Of a stretch of DNA of 64,000 nt, positions 42,430 through 51,041 are shown piece after piece. The notes beneath the pieces are model-generated. The model was not told where the DNA came from. It worked only from the letters and a program-made list of their open reading frames with translations, and ran no database searches. Position 1 is the stretch's first letter, and every line of letters begins with the position of its first letter. The stretch covers positions 40,480 to 104,479 of the forward strand of contig NZ_JARHTP010000030.1 of NCBI RefSeq assembly GCF_029223485.1. Direction: 5' to 3'. The position numbers and the translations under genes are program-made. Source of the stretch: Streptomyces coacervatus. Lineage in GTDB: Bacteria; Actinomycetota; Actinomycetes; Streptomycetales; Streptomycetaceae.

Positions 42430-44244
42430 ATGACAACAGAACACGCGCAGCAGTCGCAGGAGAACACCGGCCACACCCGCAGACGCTTCCTCGCCGGCGC
42501 CGGGGGAGCGGCCGGCGCCCTCGCCTTATGGCCCGCCGGACGCGCGAACGCGGTCTCTTCCGGCAAGCAGGTCGCCGTCCTGGGCGGTGGAGTCTCCGGC
42601 CTCAGCGCCGCCCACGAACTCGCCGAACGCGGCTACGCCGTCACCGTCTACGAGTACTACGACGTCCTCGGCGGCAAGGCCCGCTCGATGCCCGTCCCGG
42701 GCACGGGAACCGGCGGCCGCGGGCCGCTCCCGGCCGAGCACGGCTTCCGCTTCTTCCCCGGCTTCTACCGGAACCTGCCGGACACGATGCGCCGCATCCC
42801 CTTCCCCGGCAACGCGGGCGGCGTCCGCGACAACCTCCGGGGCGCCACCGAGGAGCTGTTCGCCCGCAGTTCCGGCCGCCCGGACCTGCACTTCCCCCTG
42901 CGCCGCCTCACCACGCCGCCGGCCCCCGGTGACATCACCCCGTCCTGGATCCGCGACCAGATCCTCTCCGCCCTGGACCTGGGCACCCGCCTCCCCGCCC
43001 ATGAGGCCGCCTACTTCGCCGACCGCCTCCTCGTCCACCTCACCAGCTGCGACGCCCGCCGTGAGGACCAGTGGGAGAAGACCGCCTGGTGGGACTTCAT
43101 CCGCGCCGAGGAGATGAGCGAGGAGTACCGGACCCTCCTAGGCATCGGCCAGACCCGCAACCTCGTCGCCACGCGCGCGGAGGTGGCCTCCACCCGCACC
43201 GTCGGCCGCATCATCATCGAGGCCCTGATCCTCTGGGGCCTCCTCGGCCGCGGCCTGGACGGCGACGCCGACATCGACCGCGTCCTCAACGCCCCCACCA
43301 GCGAGGCATGGATCGACCCCTGGGAGACGCATCTGCGCTCGCTGGGCGTCGAGTTCGTGCTCGGGACGCAGGTCCGGGAAGTCGTGTACGAAGGCGGCCG
43401 GGTGACCGGCGTACGCGTCTCGGCCCGCGACGGCAGCCAGGAGCGCACGGTCACCGCCGACCACTACGTCTCCGCGATGCCCGTCGAGCACGCGCGCGGG
43501 ACGTGGGGGCAGGCCCTGCGCGCCGCCGACCCGCAGCTCGCCAGGTGCGACGCACTGCGGACGGACTGGATGACCGGCGTGATGTTCTACCTGCGCACGC
43601 CCACCCCCGTCGTGCACGGCCACATCAACTGCCTCGACTCGCCCTGGTCGGTGACGGGCGTCGGACAGGCCCAGTTCTGGGACGTAAGGGACTTCTCACG
43701 CGACTACGGCGACGGACAGGCCCACGACTGTCTGTCCGCGATCATCTCGGAGTGGGACAAGCCCGGCATCCTGTACGGAAAGACGGCCAAGGAGTGCACC
43801 AAGGACGAGATCGTCGCCGAGCTGTGGGCCCAGCTGAAGGACGGCCTCAACGACGCCGGCAAGACGACCCTCACGGACGAGGACCGCCTCGGCTGGTTCA
43901 TGGACCCGGCGGTGACGGGCCTGGGCGGCCCGAACCCGCAGAACCGGGAACAGCTCCTCATCCACCCCACGGGCACGCTCTACAACCGCCCCTCGGCCCG
44001 TACGAAGGTCCCGAACTTCTTCCTCGCCGGCGACTACGTCCACACCGATGTCGACCTGGCGACGATGGAGGGCGCCAACGAGTCCGCGCGACGGGCCGTC
44101 AATGCCCTCCTGGACGCGGACAATTCGGACGCCGAGCCGTGTGAGATCTGGGAGCTGTACCGGCCGCCGGAGATGGAGCCCCTGAAGCGGGTCGACGAAC
44201 TCCGCTACCGGCTCGGGCTGCCCAACACCTTCGACCTGGGGTAG
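42430..44244 (+). CDS. Tat-exported FAD oxidoreductase, hydroxysqualene dehydroxylase-like
   Basis: The 604-residue protein begins with a twin-arginine signal (TRRRFLAGAGGAAGALAL, about residues 16-33). The FAD motif GGGVSGLSAAHELAERG starts at 52, and PAEHGFRFFPGFYRNLPDTM is typical of this amine-oxidase subgroup annotated as hydroxysqualene dehydroxylase. The C-terminus has FFLAGDYVHTDVDLATMEGA. Codon 33 is TTA (42526-42528), so bldA tRNA is needed. No squalene synthase genes are nearby, so the substrate is uncertain. Confidence 0.8.
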   Translation: MTTEHAQQSQENTGHTRRRFLAGAGGAAGALALWPAGRANAVSSGKQVAVLGGGVSGLSAAHELAERGYAVTVYEYYDVLGGKARSMPVPGTGTGGRGPLPAEHGFRFFPGFYRNLPDTMRRIPFPGNAGGVRDNLRGATEELFARSSGRPDLHFPLRRLTTPPAPGDITPSWIRDQILSALDLGTRLPAHEAAYFADRLLVHLTSCDARREDQWEKTAWWDFIRAEEMSEEYRTLLGIGQTRNLVATRAEVASTRTVGRIIIEALILWGLLGRGLDGDADIDRVLNAPTSEAWIDPWETHLRSLGVEFVLGTQVREVVYEGGRVTGVRVSARDGSQERTVTADHYVSAMPVEHARGTWGQALRAADPQLARCDALRTDWMTGVMFYLRTPTPVVHGHINCLDSPWSVTGVGQAQFWDVRDFSRDYGDGQAHDCLSAIISEWDKPGILYGKTAKECTKDEIVAELWAQLKDGLNDAGKTTLTDEDRLGWFMDPAVTGLGGPNPQNREQLLIHPTGTLYNRPSARTKVPNFFLAGDYVHTDVDLATMEGANESARRAVNALLDADNSDAEPCEIWELYRPPEMEPLKRVDELRYRLGLPNTFDLG

Positions 44245-44274
44245 GCCCGCCCGGGACCGGCCCGGCGGAAAGGA

Positions 44275-44313
44275 CGGAGGGGCCGCTGCCCCCGAGCGGC
44301 TGCGGCCCTTCCG
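44275..44313. terminator. Bidirectional hairpin between convergent genes
   Basis: CGGAGGGGCCGC (44275-44286) pairs with GCGGCCCTTCCG (44302-44313), a 12-bp stem with one G-T wobble and a 15-nt loop. It lies between the FAD oxidoreductase stop (44244) and the NlpC/P60 stop (44350). Confidence 0.6.
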
Positions 44314-44349
44314 TGCGTGTGTGCTGCACGTGTTGTGCTGTGGGGTGCG

Positions 44350-45150
44350 TCAGAGCACCCGCACCGCGCCGGTCGGCGGGTCGTAGGAGAGCGGCTTCTC
44401 GACGACGCCGGACGACGGGTTCTGCGCGCCGACGAACATGCCGTCGCCGACGTACACCGCCACGTGGTACGCGCTGCCCGCGCTGCCCCAGTACAGGATG
44501 TCGCCCGGCTGCAGGTTGCTCAGCGACACCTGGGTGCCGGCCGTCGACTGGTCCTGCGAGACCCGCGGCAGGTTGATGCCGATCTGCTTGAAGGCGGTCT
44601 GCACCAGGCCCGAGCAGTCGTATGCGGACGAACCGGTCGCACCGGACACATAGGCCTTACCGACCTGCGCCTTGACGAAGTTGACGATCGCGGCCGCCGA
44701 ACCCGTGGCCGTGGACGTCGAGGTGGTGGCCGTCGTGGTGGCGGCGAGGGTGGTCCGCTCGGCGCTGCGGGAAGCGGCCCGCTCGGCGGCGGCCTTGCGA
44801 GCGGCCTCGGCCTTCTGCTTGGCCTCCGCCTTCTTCTTCGCCTCCGCGAGGTCCGCCTTGGCCTGCTTCGCGGCGTTTGCGGCGGCCGCGTCACGCTCGG
44901 CCTGCAGCTCGTAGTTCGCGGCTGCCTGCTGCGTTGCGTCCGCGGACTGGGCGACCTGGGCGGCCAGATCGGCCGTCAGAGTGGGCAGTTGAAGGGTCTG
45001 CGTCGTCTCGGCGGCGTTCGCCGAGGCCGACGCGCCCGCCGCTGCCATGCTGAGGACGCCACCGGTGACTCCGACGCGCATCGCGAGCGTCGTTGTCGAC
45101 GCGGTGCGGCGGGGCTTCCGGTGGCTGCGTATGTGAGCGGTGTGGGACAT
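44350..45150 (-). CDS. Secreted NlpC/P60 peptidoglycan endopeptidase
   Basis: The 266-residue protein has an N-terminal signal (about residues 19-47), an Ala/Lys-rich coiled coil (about 70-132) and a C-terminal NlpC/P60 domain with Cys179 in YDCSGL and His229 in YHVAVYVG. These enzymes cut stem peptides in the cell wall. The start at ATG 45150 places the signal directly at the N-terminus. No c-di-AMP (ydaO) riboswitch pattern was found upstream, although such genes often have one in Streptomyces. Confidence 0.88.
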   Translation of the reverse strand: MSHTAHIRSHRKPRRTASTTTLAMRVGVTGGVLSMAAAGASASANAAETTQTLQLPTLTADLAAQVAQSADATQQAAANYELQAERDAAAANAAKQAKADLAEAKKKAEAKQKAEAARKAAAERAASRSAERTTLAATTTATTSTSTATGSAAAIVNFVKAQVGKAYVSGATGSSAYDCSGLVQTAFKQIGINLPRVSQDQSTAGTQVSLSNLQPGDILYWGSAGSAYHVAVYVGDGMFVGAQNPSSGVVEKPLSYDPPTGAVRVL

Positions 45151-45462
45151 GAGAACAACCGGTATCAGGGGCTCCTCCATACCTTCAAGAAACGTGTGCT
45201 GCGCCACAGTTGTTCAGCCGGCGCCCCGAATTCCGGGTGTCCCGCTCTTTATTGACGCCGTAACGGACATTGCGGGCGGGGCTCATTGGGCCCTTGATCA
45301 TGGCCTTTCATGGTTACGCCCGAATTGCCCCGCACCTACCACTGGTTGGGACCGGTGGCCAAGCCCCGTTCTCAGGCGCCTCTCATGGTGTGGCGGAGGT
45401 CACGCAACGGTCACGGCAATGTGCGCGTCTCGCGCGAAGATCACGACCCGGTTGCGCTCGGG

Positions 45463-45485
45463 TCACGAGCGGGCCCCGCTCGTGA
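45463..45485. promoter_or_regulatory. Perfect 23-bp palindrome in the nlpC-nuo intergenic region
   Basis: TCACGAGCGGG (45463-45473), one C, and CCCGCTCGTGA (45475-45485) form perfect 11-bp arms. It lies about 310 bp upstream of the NlpC/P60 start and 290 bp before the nuo -10 box. No T-run follows. The rest of 45151-45770 has no gene; a TTGCATGCAA palindrome at 45573-45582 and a CACAA/TTGTG pair at 45723-45735 are also present. Confidence 0.5.
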
Positions 45486-45771
45486 ATGCGTGCACGCGTC
45501 CACATCGCATCGCACACCTCCCTCTGATGTGTGAACGCGGCTCACTATCAGGACATCTCGTCCAACACCAATTTGCATGCAAGGGAAGCCTCTTGATATT
45601 GAGACGCCCCTCGCGAACTGCACCGACAGGCGCAAATGTCACCTCTGGTGATCACTCGGACGCTTCCAGTACGAAGATCACCGCCCGTCCGGCTTCATGA
45701 TCCTTCGTCAGGTGGTGGAGATCACAAAGCTTGTGTAATACCCCGTGTCGCAGATCACAGAGCGGCGGGCA

Positions 45772-45810
45772 TAAGATGCGAGGCAGTTGGGCTTGTGACC
45801 TGCTTCACAT
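45772..45810 (+). promoter_or_regulatory. nuo promoter (-10) with Rex-type operator
   Basis: TAAGAT (45772-45777) is a -10 candidate. TTGTGA-CCTGCT-TCACAT (45793-45810) matches the Rex operator TTGTGAA-N4-TTCACAA with one outer mismatch and lies just after the predicted start point. Rex binds DNA when NADH is low; in S. coelicolor the nuo operon is among reported Rex targets (from memory). This would link complex I synthesis to NADH/NAD+. Confidence 0.65.
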
Positions 45811-45916
45811 GTTCTCGATCTTCGCCGGGACGGGCGGGGTTGGAGAGACGTATGAGGTCGGTGTGGGTCCGATGCCATCGCCAGCAGTCAGTGCCGACTG
45901 AGAGGAGCGAGGAGCG

Positions 45917-46276
45917 GTGAACGCGTATGCGCCCATCCTCGTACTGGGAGCCCTCGGGGCAGGCTTTGCGATCTTCTCCGTGGTCATGGCCACGCTGATC
46001 GGTCCGAAGCGGTACAACCGGGCCAAGCTCGAGGCCTACGAGTGCGGGATCGAGCCGACCCCCACGCCGGCCGGCGGCGGGCGCTTCCCCATCAAGTACT
46101 ACCTGACGGCGATGCTCTTCATCGTCTTCGACATCGAGATCGTCTTCCTCTACCCCTGGGCCGTCACCTTCGACGCCCTGGGGATCTTCGGGCTCGTGGA
46201 GATGCTGCTCTTCGTGCTCACCGTCTTCGTCGCGTACGCGTACGTATGGCGGCGCGGCGGCCTGGAATGGGACTGA
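45917..46276 (+). CDS. nuoA: NADH-quinone oxidoreductase subunit A
   Basis: The 119-residue subunit has three helices and the conserved EAYECGIEPT loop and KYYLTAMLFIVFDIEIVFLY. It belongs to the membrane arm near the quinone site. GTG 45917 has GAGGAG upstream. It is the first gene of a 14-gene operon with 4-bp overlaps between many members. Confidence 0.93.
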   Translation: MNAYAPILVLGALGAGFAIFSVVMATLIGPKRYNRAKLEAYECGIEPTPTPAGGGRFPIKYYLTAMLFIVFDIEIVFLYPWAVTFDALGIFGLVEMLLFVLTVFVAYAYVWRRGGLEWD

Positions 46277-46290
46277 GGGGCCTTTAGAAC

Positions 46291-46841
<551 letters not shown>

Positions 46842-46845
<4 letters not shown>

Positions 46846-47597
46846 GCGACGCGAACGGCACCAATGGAGCGTCGAACGGGGTGAACCCCGAAAAGGACCT
46901 CGGCGCCTCCAACCTCCCCGGCCAGCGCGGCGAGGGCGGCGAGGAGATCCGCGTCCAGCGCGGCATGTTCGGCGCCAACAACGGCGGCGACACCTCCGGC
47001 TACGGCGGCCTGGTCCGCTCGGTCCGCCTCCCCGGTCCCGCGGCTCGCCCCTACGGCGGCTGGTTCGACGAGGTCGCCGACGAGCTGGAAGGCGCCCTGG
47101 AGGAACAGGGCCTGCTCCCCGACAACGCGATCGAGAAGACCGTCGTCGACCGCGGCGAACTCACCTTCCACATCGAGCGCGAGCATCTGCTCCGCGTCGC
47201 CCGCACCCTGCGCGACGACCCGGCCCTGCGCTTCGAGCTGTGTACCGGCGTCAGCGGCGTCCACTACCTGCACGACAAGGGCCGCGAGCTGCACGCCGTC
47301 TACCACCTGCGCTCGATCACCCACAACCGGCTGATCCGCCTCGAAGTCAGCGCCCCGGACGCCGACCCGAAGATCCCGTCCCTGGTCTCGGTCTATCCCA
47401 CCAACGACTGGCACGAGCGCGAGACCTACGACTTCTTCGGCATCGTCTTCGACGGTCACCCGGCCCTGACGCGGATCATGATGCCGGACGACTGGCAGGG
47501 CCACCCACAGCGCAAGGACTACCCCCTCGGCGGCATCCCCGTCGAGTACAAGGGCGCCCAGATCCCGGCTCCGGACCAGCGGAGGTCGTACTCGTGA
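46842..47597 (+). CDS. nuoC: NADH-quinone oxidoreductase subunit C
   Basis: The 251-residue subunit of the hydrophilic arm has the 30-kDa motif HERETYDFFGIVFDGHPALT near the C-terminus (about residues 188-207). The N-terminal 60 residues are Gly/Asn-rich and not conserved. ATG 46842 overlaps the nuoB stop by 4 bp. C and D are separate genes here, not fused as in E. coli. Confidence 0.93.
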
Positions 47598-48916
47598 GTA
47601 CTTCCCAGGCATCCCCTCGCGAGACCACCGAGGGCACCGTATATACGGTCACCGGCGGCGACTGGGACGAGGTCGTCCAGGCCGCGGCCCGCGCCGACGA
47701 CGAGCGCATCGTCCTCAACATGGGCCCCCAGCACCCCTCCACCCACGGAGTGCTCCGCCTGATCCTGGAGATCGACGGCGAGACGGTCACCGAGGCCCGC
47801 TGCGGCATCGGCTACCTCCACACCGGCATCGAGAAGAACCTCGAATTCCGCACATGGACCCAGGGCACCACGTTCGTGACGCGCATGGACTACCTGACGT
47901 CCTTCTTCAACGAGACCGCCTACTGTCTCGCCGTCGAGAAACTCCTCGGCGTCGAGGACGAGATCACCGAGCGAGCCAAGATCATCCGGGTGCTCCTGAT
48001 GGAGCTGAACCGATTGTCCTCGCACCTGGTGTGCATCGCCACCGGCGGCATGGAACTCGGCGCCACCACGATCATGATCTACGGATTCCGCGATCGTGAA
48101 ATGATTCTCGACATCTACGAGCTCATCACGGGCCTGCGGATGAACCACGCGTACATCCGCCCCGGCGGACTCGCCCAGGACCTGCCGCCCGGCGCGGTGG
48201 ACCACATCCGCGAGTTCGTGAAGAAGATGAAGAAGAACCTCCCGGAGTACGACAAGCTCGCCACCGGGAACCCCATCTTCAAGGCCCGTATGCAGGACGT
48301 CGGCTATCTCGACCTGGCCGGCTGCATGGCCCTCGGCGCCACCGGCCCGATCCTGCGCTCCACCGGCCTCCCGCACGACCTGCGCAAGACGCAGCCGTAC
48401 TGCGACTACGAGACGTACGACTTCGACGTCCCGACCGCCGACTCCTGCGACTCCTACGGCCGCTTCCTGATCCGCCTGGAGGAGATGCGCCAGTCGCTCA
48501 GGATCGTCGAGCAGTGCCTGGACCGGCTGCAGCCCGGCCCGGTCATGGTCGCCGACAAGAAGATCGCCTGGCCCGCCCAGCTCGCCCTGGGACCGGACGG
48601 ACTCGGCAACTCCCTCGACCACATCAAGAAGATCATGGGCACCTCCATGGAGGCCCTGATCCACCACTTCAAACTGGTCACCGAGGGCTTCCGCGTCCCG
48701 CCGGGACAGGTGTACGCGGCCGTCGAGTCGCCCAAGGGCGAACTCGGAGTGCACGCCGTGTCCGACGGCGGCACCCGCCCCTACCGGGTCCACTTCCGCG
48801 ACCCGTCCTTCACCAACCTGCAGGCCATGGCGGCGATGTGCGAGGGCGGCCAGGTCGCCGACGTCATCGTCGCCGTCGCGTCCATCGACCCCGTGATGGG
48901 AGGCGTCGACCGGTGA
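47594..48916 (+). CDS. nuoD: NADH-quinone oxidoreductase subunit D
   Basis: The 440-residue 49-kDa subunit forms the quinone pocket with NuoB. Conserved MGPQHPSTHGVLRL (about residues 40-53), GIGYLHTGIEKN and DPVMGGVDR at the end are present. GTG 47594 overlaps the nuoC stop (GTGA). Confidence 0.94.
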   Translation: MSTSQASPRETTEGTVYTVTGGDWDEVVQAAARADDERIVLNMGPQHPSTHGVLRLILEIDGETVTEARCGIGYLHTGIEKNLEFRTWTQGTTFVTRMDYLTSFFNETAYCLAVEKLLGVEDEITERAKIIRVLLMELNRLSSHLVCIATGGMELGATTIMIYGFRDREMILDIYELITGLRMNHAYIRPGGLAQDLPPGAVDHIREFVKKMKKNLPEYDKLATGNPIFKARMQDVGYLDLAGCMALGATGPILRSTGLPHDLRKTQPYCDYETYDFDVPTADSCDSYGRFLIRLEEMRQSLRIVEQCLDRLQPGPVMVADKKIAWPAQLALGPDGLGNSLDHIKKIMGTSMEALIHHFKLVTEGFRVPPGQVYAAVESPKGELGVHAVSDGGTRPYRVHFRDPSFTNLQAMAAMCEGGQVADVIVAVASIDPVMGGVDR

Positions 48917-49695
48917 CCACCAGTTCTTCTGAGCGGGGCGTCAGCCTGGGCATGCCCGAACTGCCCGCGCCCGCCTACCCGGACGACGTCCGAGCCCGGC
49001 TGGAGACGGACGCGCGCGAGATCATCGCCCGGTACCCGGACTCCCGCTCGGCCCTGCTGCCGTTGCTGCATCTCGTGCAGTCGGAGGAGGGCCATGTCAC
49101 GCGCACCGGGATGCAGTTCTGCGCGGACATGCTGCACCTGACCACGGCGGAGGTCACCGCGGTCGCCACCTTCTACACCATGTACCGGCGCAGGCCGAGC
49201 GGTGACTACCAGGTGGGCGTCTGCACCAACACCCTCTGTGCGGTGATGGGCGGTGACGCGATCTTCGAGGAGCTCCAGGAGCACCTGGGCGTCGGCAACG
49301 GTGAGACCACCGACGACGGCAAGGTCACCCTGGAGCACATCGAGTGCAACGCGGCCTGCGACTTCGCGCCGGTGGTGATGGTCAACTGGGAGTTCTTCGA
49401 CAACCAGACCCCGGCCAGCGCCAAGCGCCTCGTCGACGACCTGCGCTCGGGACTGCCGGTCGAGCCCACGCGCGGGGCGCGCCTGTGCACCTTCAAGGAG
49501 ACCGCGCGGATCCTGGCCGGTTTCCCCGACGAGCGGCCAGGGGCCGTCGAGGAAAGCGGTGGTGCGGGACCGGCGTCGCTGGTGGGCCTCCGCCTGGCAA
49601 GGGGAGAGACCGCACCCGCGCGCGTGGTCCATCCGCGCGCTGAGGAGCCAGAGGACCAGCTGCCCTCTGACCCGGCCATCGAGGAGGGGGAGTGA
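48913..49695 (+). CDS. nuoE: NADH-quinone oxidoreductase subunit E
   Basis: The 260-residue subunit binds the [2Fe-2S] N1a cluster with Cys104, Cys109, Cys145 and Cys149 (CTNTLC and CNAAC). It is longer than usual (about 160-200 residues) because of a C-terminal tail of about 50 residues rich in Glu, Ala and Pro, as known in actinobacteria. GTG 48913 overlaps nuoD. Confidence 0.93.
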   Translation: MTTSSSERGVSLGMPELPAPAYPDDVRARLETDAREIIARYPDSRSALLPLLHLVQSEEGHVTRTGMQFCADMLHLTTAEVTAVATFYTMYRRRPSGDYQVGVCTNTLCAVMGGDAIFEELQEHLGVGNGETTDDGKVTLEHIECNAACDFAPVVMVNWEFFDNQTPASAKRLVDDLRSGLPVEPTRGARLCTFKETARILAGFPDERPGAVEESGGAGPASLVGLRLARGETAPARVVHPRAEEPEDQLPSDPAIEEGE

Positions 49696-51041
49696 TGACC
49701 TTGGCACCCGAGCTGAAAGACACCAGCCCCGAGAAGCTGCTCGCACCGGTGCTGTCGGCCTTCTGGGACGAGGACAGGTCCTGGACGCTGGACGTCTACC
49801 GAAGGCACGAAGGTTACGAGGGCTTGCGCAAGGCGCTGGCGATGTCGCCGGACGACCTGATCGCGTACGTCAAGGACTCCGGTCTGCGCGGCCGTGGCGG
49901 CGCAGGATTCCCGACGGGAATGAAATGGCAGTTCATTCCCCAGGGTGATGGAAAGCCGCACTATCTAGTTGTCAACGCCGACGAATCGGAGCCCGGAACG
50001 TGCAAGGACATTCCGCTCCTCTTCGCGAACCCGCATAGCCTCATCGAGGGCATCGTCATCGCGTGCTATGCCATCAGGTCTTCGCATGCCTTCATCTATC
50101 TGCGTGGTGAAGTCGTCCCCATCCTGCGGCGGTTGCACGAGGCCGTGCGCGAGGCCTACGCGGCCGGCTACCTCGGCGAGAACATCCTGGGCAGCGGACT
50201 CGACCTCCAGCTCACCGTGCACGCCGGCGCCGGCGCGTACATCTGCGGTGAGGAGACCGCACTGCTCGACTCGCTCGAAGGCCGCCGGGGTCAACCGCGG
50301 CTCCGTCCCCCCTTCCCTGCGGTGGCGGGCCTCTATGCGTGCCCGACTGTTGTGAACAACGTCGAGTCGATCGCGTCGGTTCCCGCGATTCTGAATCGGG
50401 GCAAAGAATGGTTCCGGTCGATGGGCAGCGAGAAGTCCCCGGGCTTCACGCTCTACTCGCTCAGCGGCCACGTCGCCAGCCCCGGCCAGTACGAGGCCCC
50501 GCTCGGCATCACACTCCGCCAGCTCCTCGAGATGAGTGGCGGCATGCGGCCCGGCCACCGGCTCAAGTTCTGGACGCCGGGCGGCTCTTCCACGCCGATG
50601 TTCACCGACGAGCACCTCGACGTACCCCTTGACTACGAGGGCGTCGGCGCCGCCGGTTCCATGCTCGGCACCAAGGCCCTGCAGTGCTTCGACGAGACGA
50701 CGTGCGTCGTCCGCGCGGTCACCCGCTGGACCGAGTTCTACGCCCACGAGTCCTGCGGCAAGTGCACACCCTGCCGCGAAGGGACGTACTGGCTCGTGCA
50801 GTTGCTGCGCGACATCGAGGCCGGCAAGGGCGTGATGTCCGACCTCGACAAGCTGAACGACATCGCCGACAACATCAACGGCAAGTCGTTCTGCGCCCTC
50901 GGCGACGGCGCCGCCTCGCCGATCTTCTCCTCGCTCAAGTACTTCCGCGAGGAGTACGAGCAGCACATCACGGGCCGCGGGTGCCCCTTCGACCCGGCCA
51001 AGTCGACGGCCTGGGCCGACCGCACGGAGGTGAACGCATGA
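49695..51041 (+). CDS. nuoF: NADH-quinone oxidoreductase subunit F
   Basis: The 448-residue subunit carries FMN and the NADH site (GLRGRGGAGFPTG, about residues 60-72) and cluster N3 (SCGKCTPCREG, about 352-362, with a later Cys). ATG 49695 is used because it sits just after the ribosome site GAGGAGGGGGAG; GTG 49692 is one codon earlier and also possible. It overlaps nuoG by ATGA. Confidence 0.94.
   Translation: MTLAPELKDTSPEKLLAPVLSAFWDEDRSWTLDVYRRHEGYEGLRKALAMSPDDLIAYVKDSGLRGRGGAGFPTGMKWQFIPQGDGKPHYLVVNADESEPGTCKDIPLLFANPHSLIEGIVIACYAIRSSHAFIYLRGEVVPILRRLHEAVREAYAAGYLGENILGSGLDLQLTVHAGAGAYICGEETALLDSLEGRRGQPRLRPPFPAVAGLYACPTVVNNVESIASVPAILNRGKEWFRSMGSEKSPGFTLYSLSGHVASPGQYEAPLGITLRQLLEMSGGMRPGHRLKFWTPGGSSTPMFTDEHLDVPLDYEGVGAAGSMLGTKALQCFDETTCVVRAVTRWTEFYAHESCGKCTPCREGTYWLVQLLRDIEAGKGVMSDLDKLNDIADNINGKSFCALGDGAASPIFSSLKYFREEYEQHITGRGCPFDPAKSTAWADRTEVNA

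Noticed and set aside
45151..45462. Possible c-di-AMP (ydaO) riboswitch before the NlpC/P60 gene
   Set aside because: The conserved riboswitch blocks were not found in the minus-strand leader.
45636..45920. Small frame of 94 codons upstream of nuoA
   Set aside because: It overlaps the nuo promoter and Rex-type operator, has many Arg/Cys, and lacks a ribosome site.
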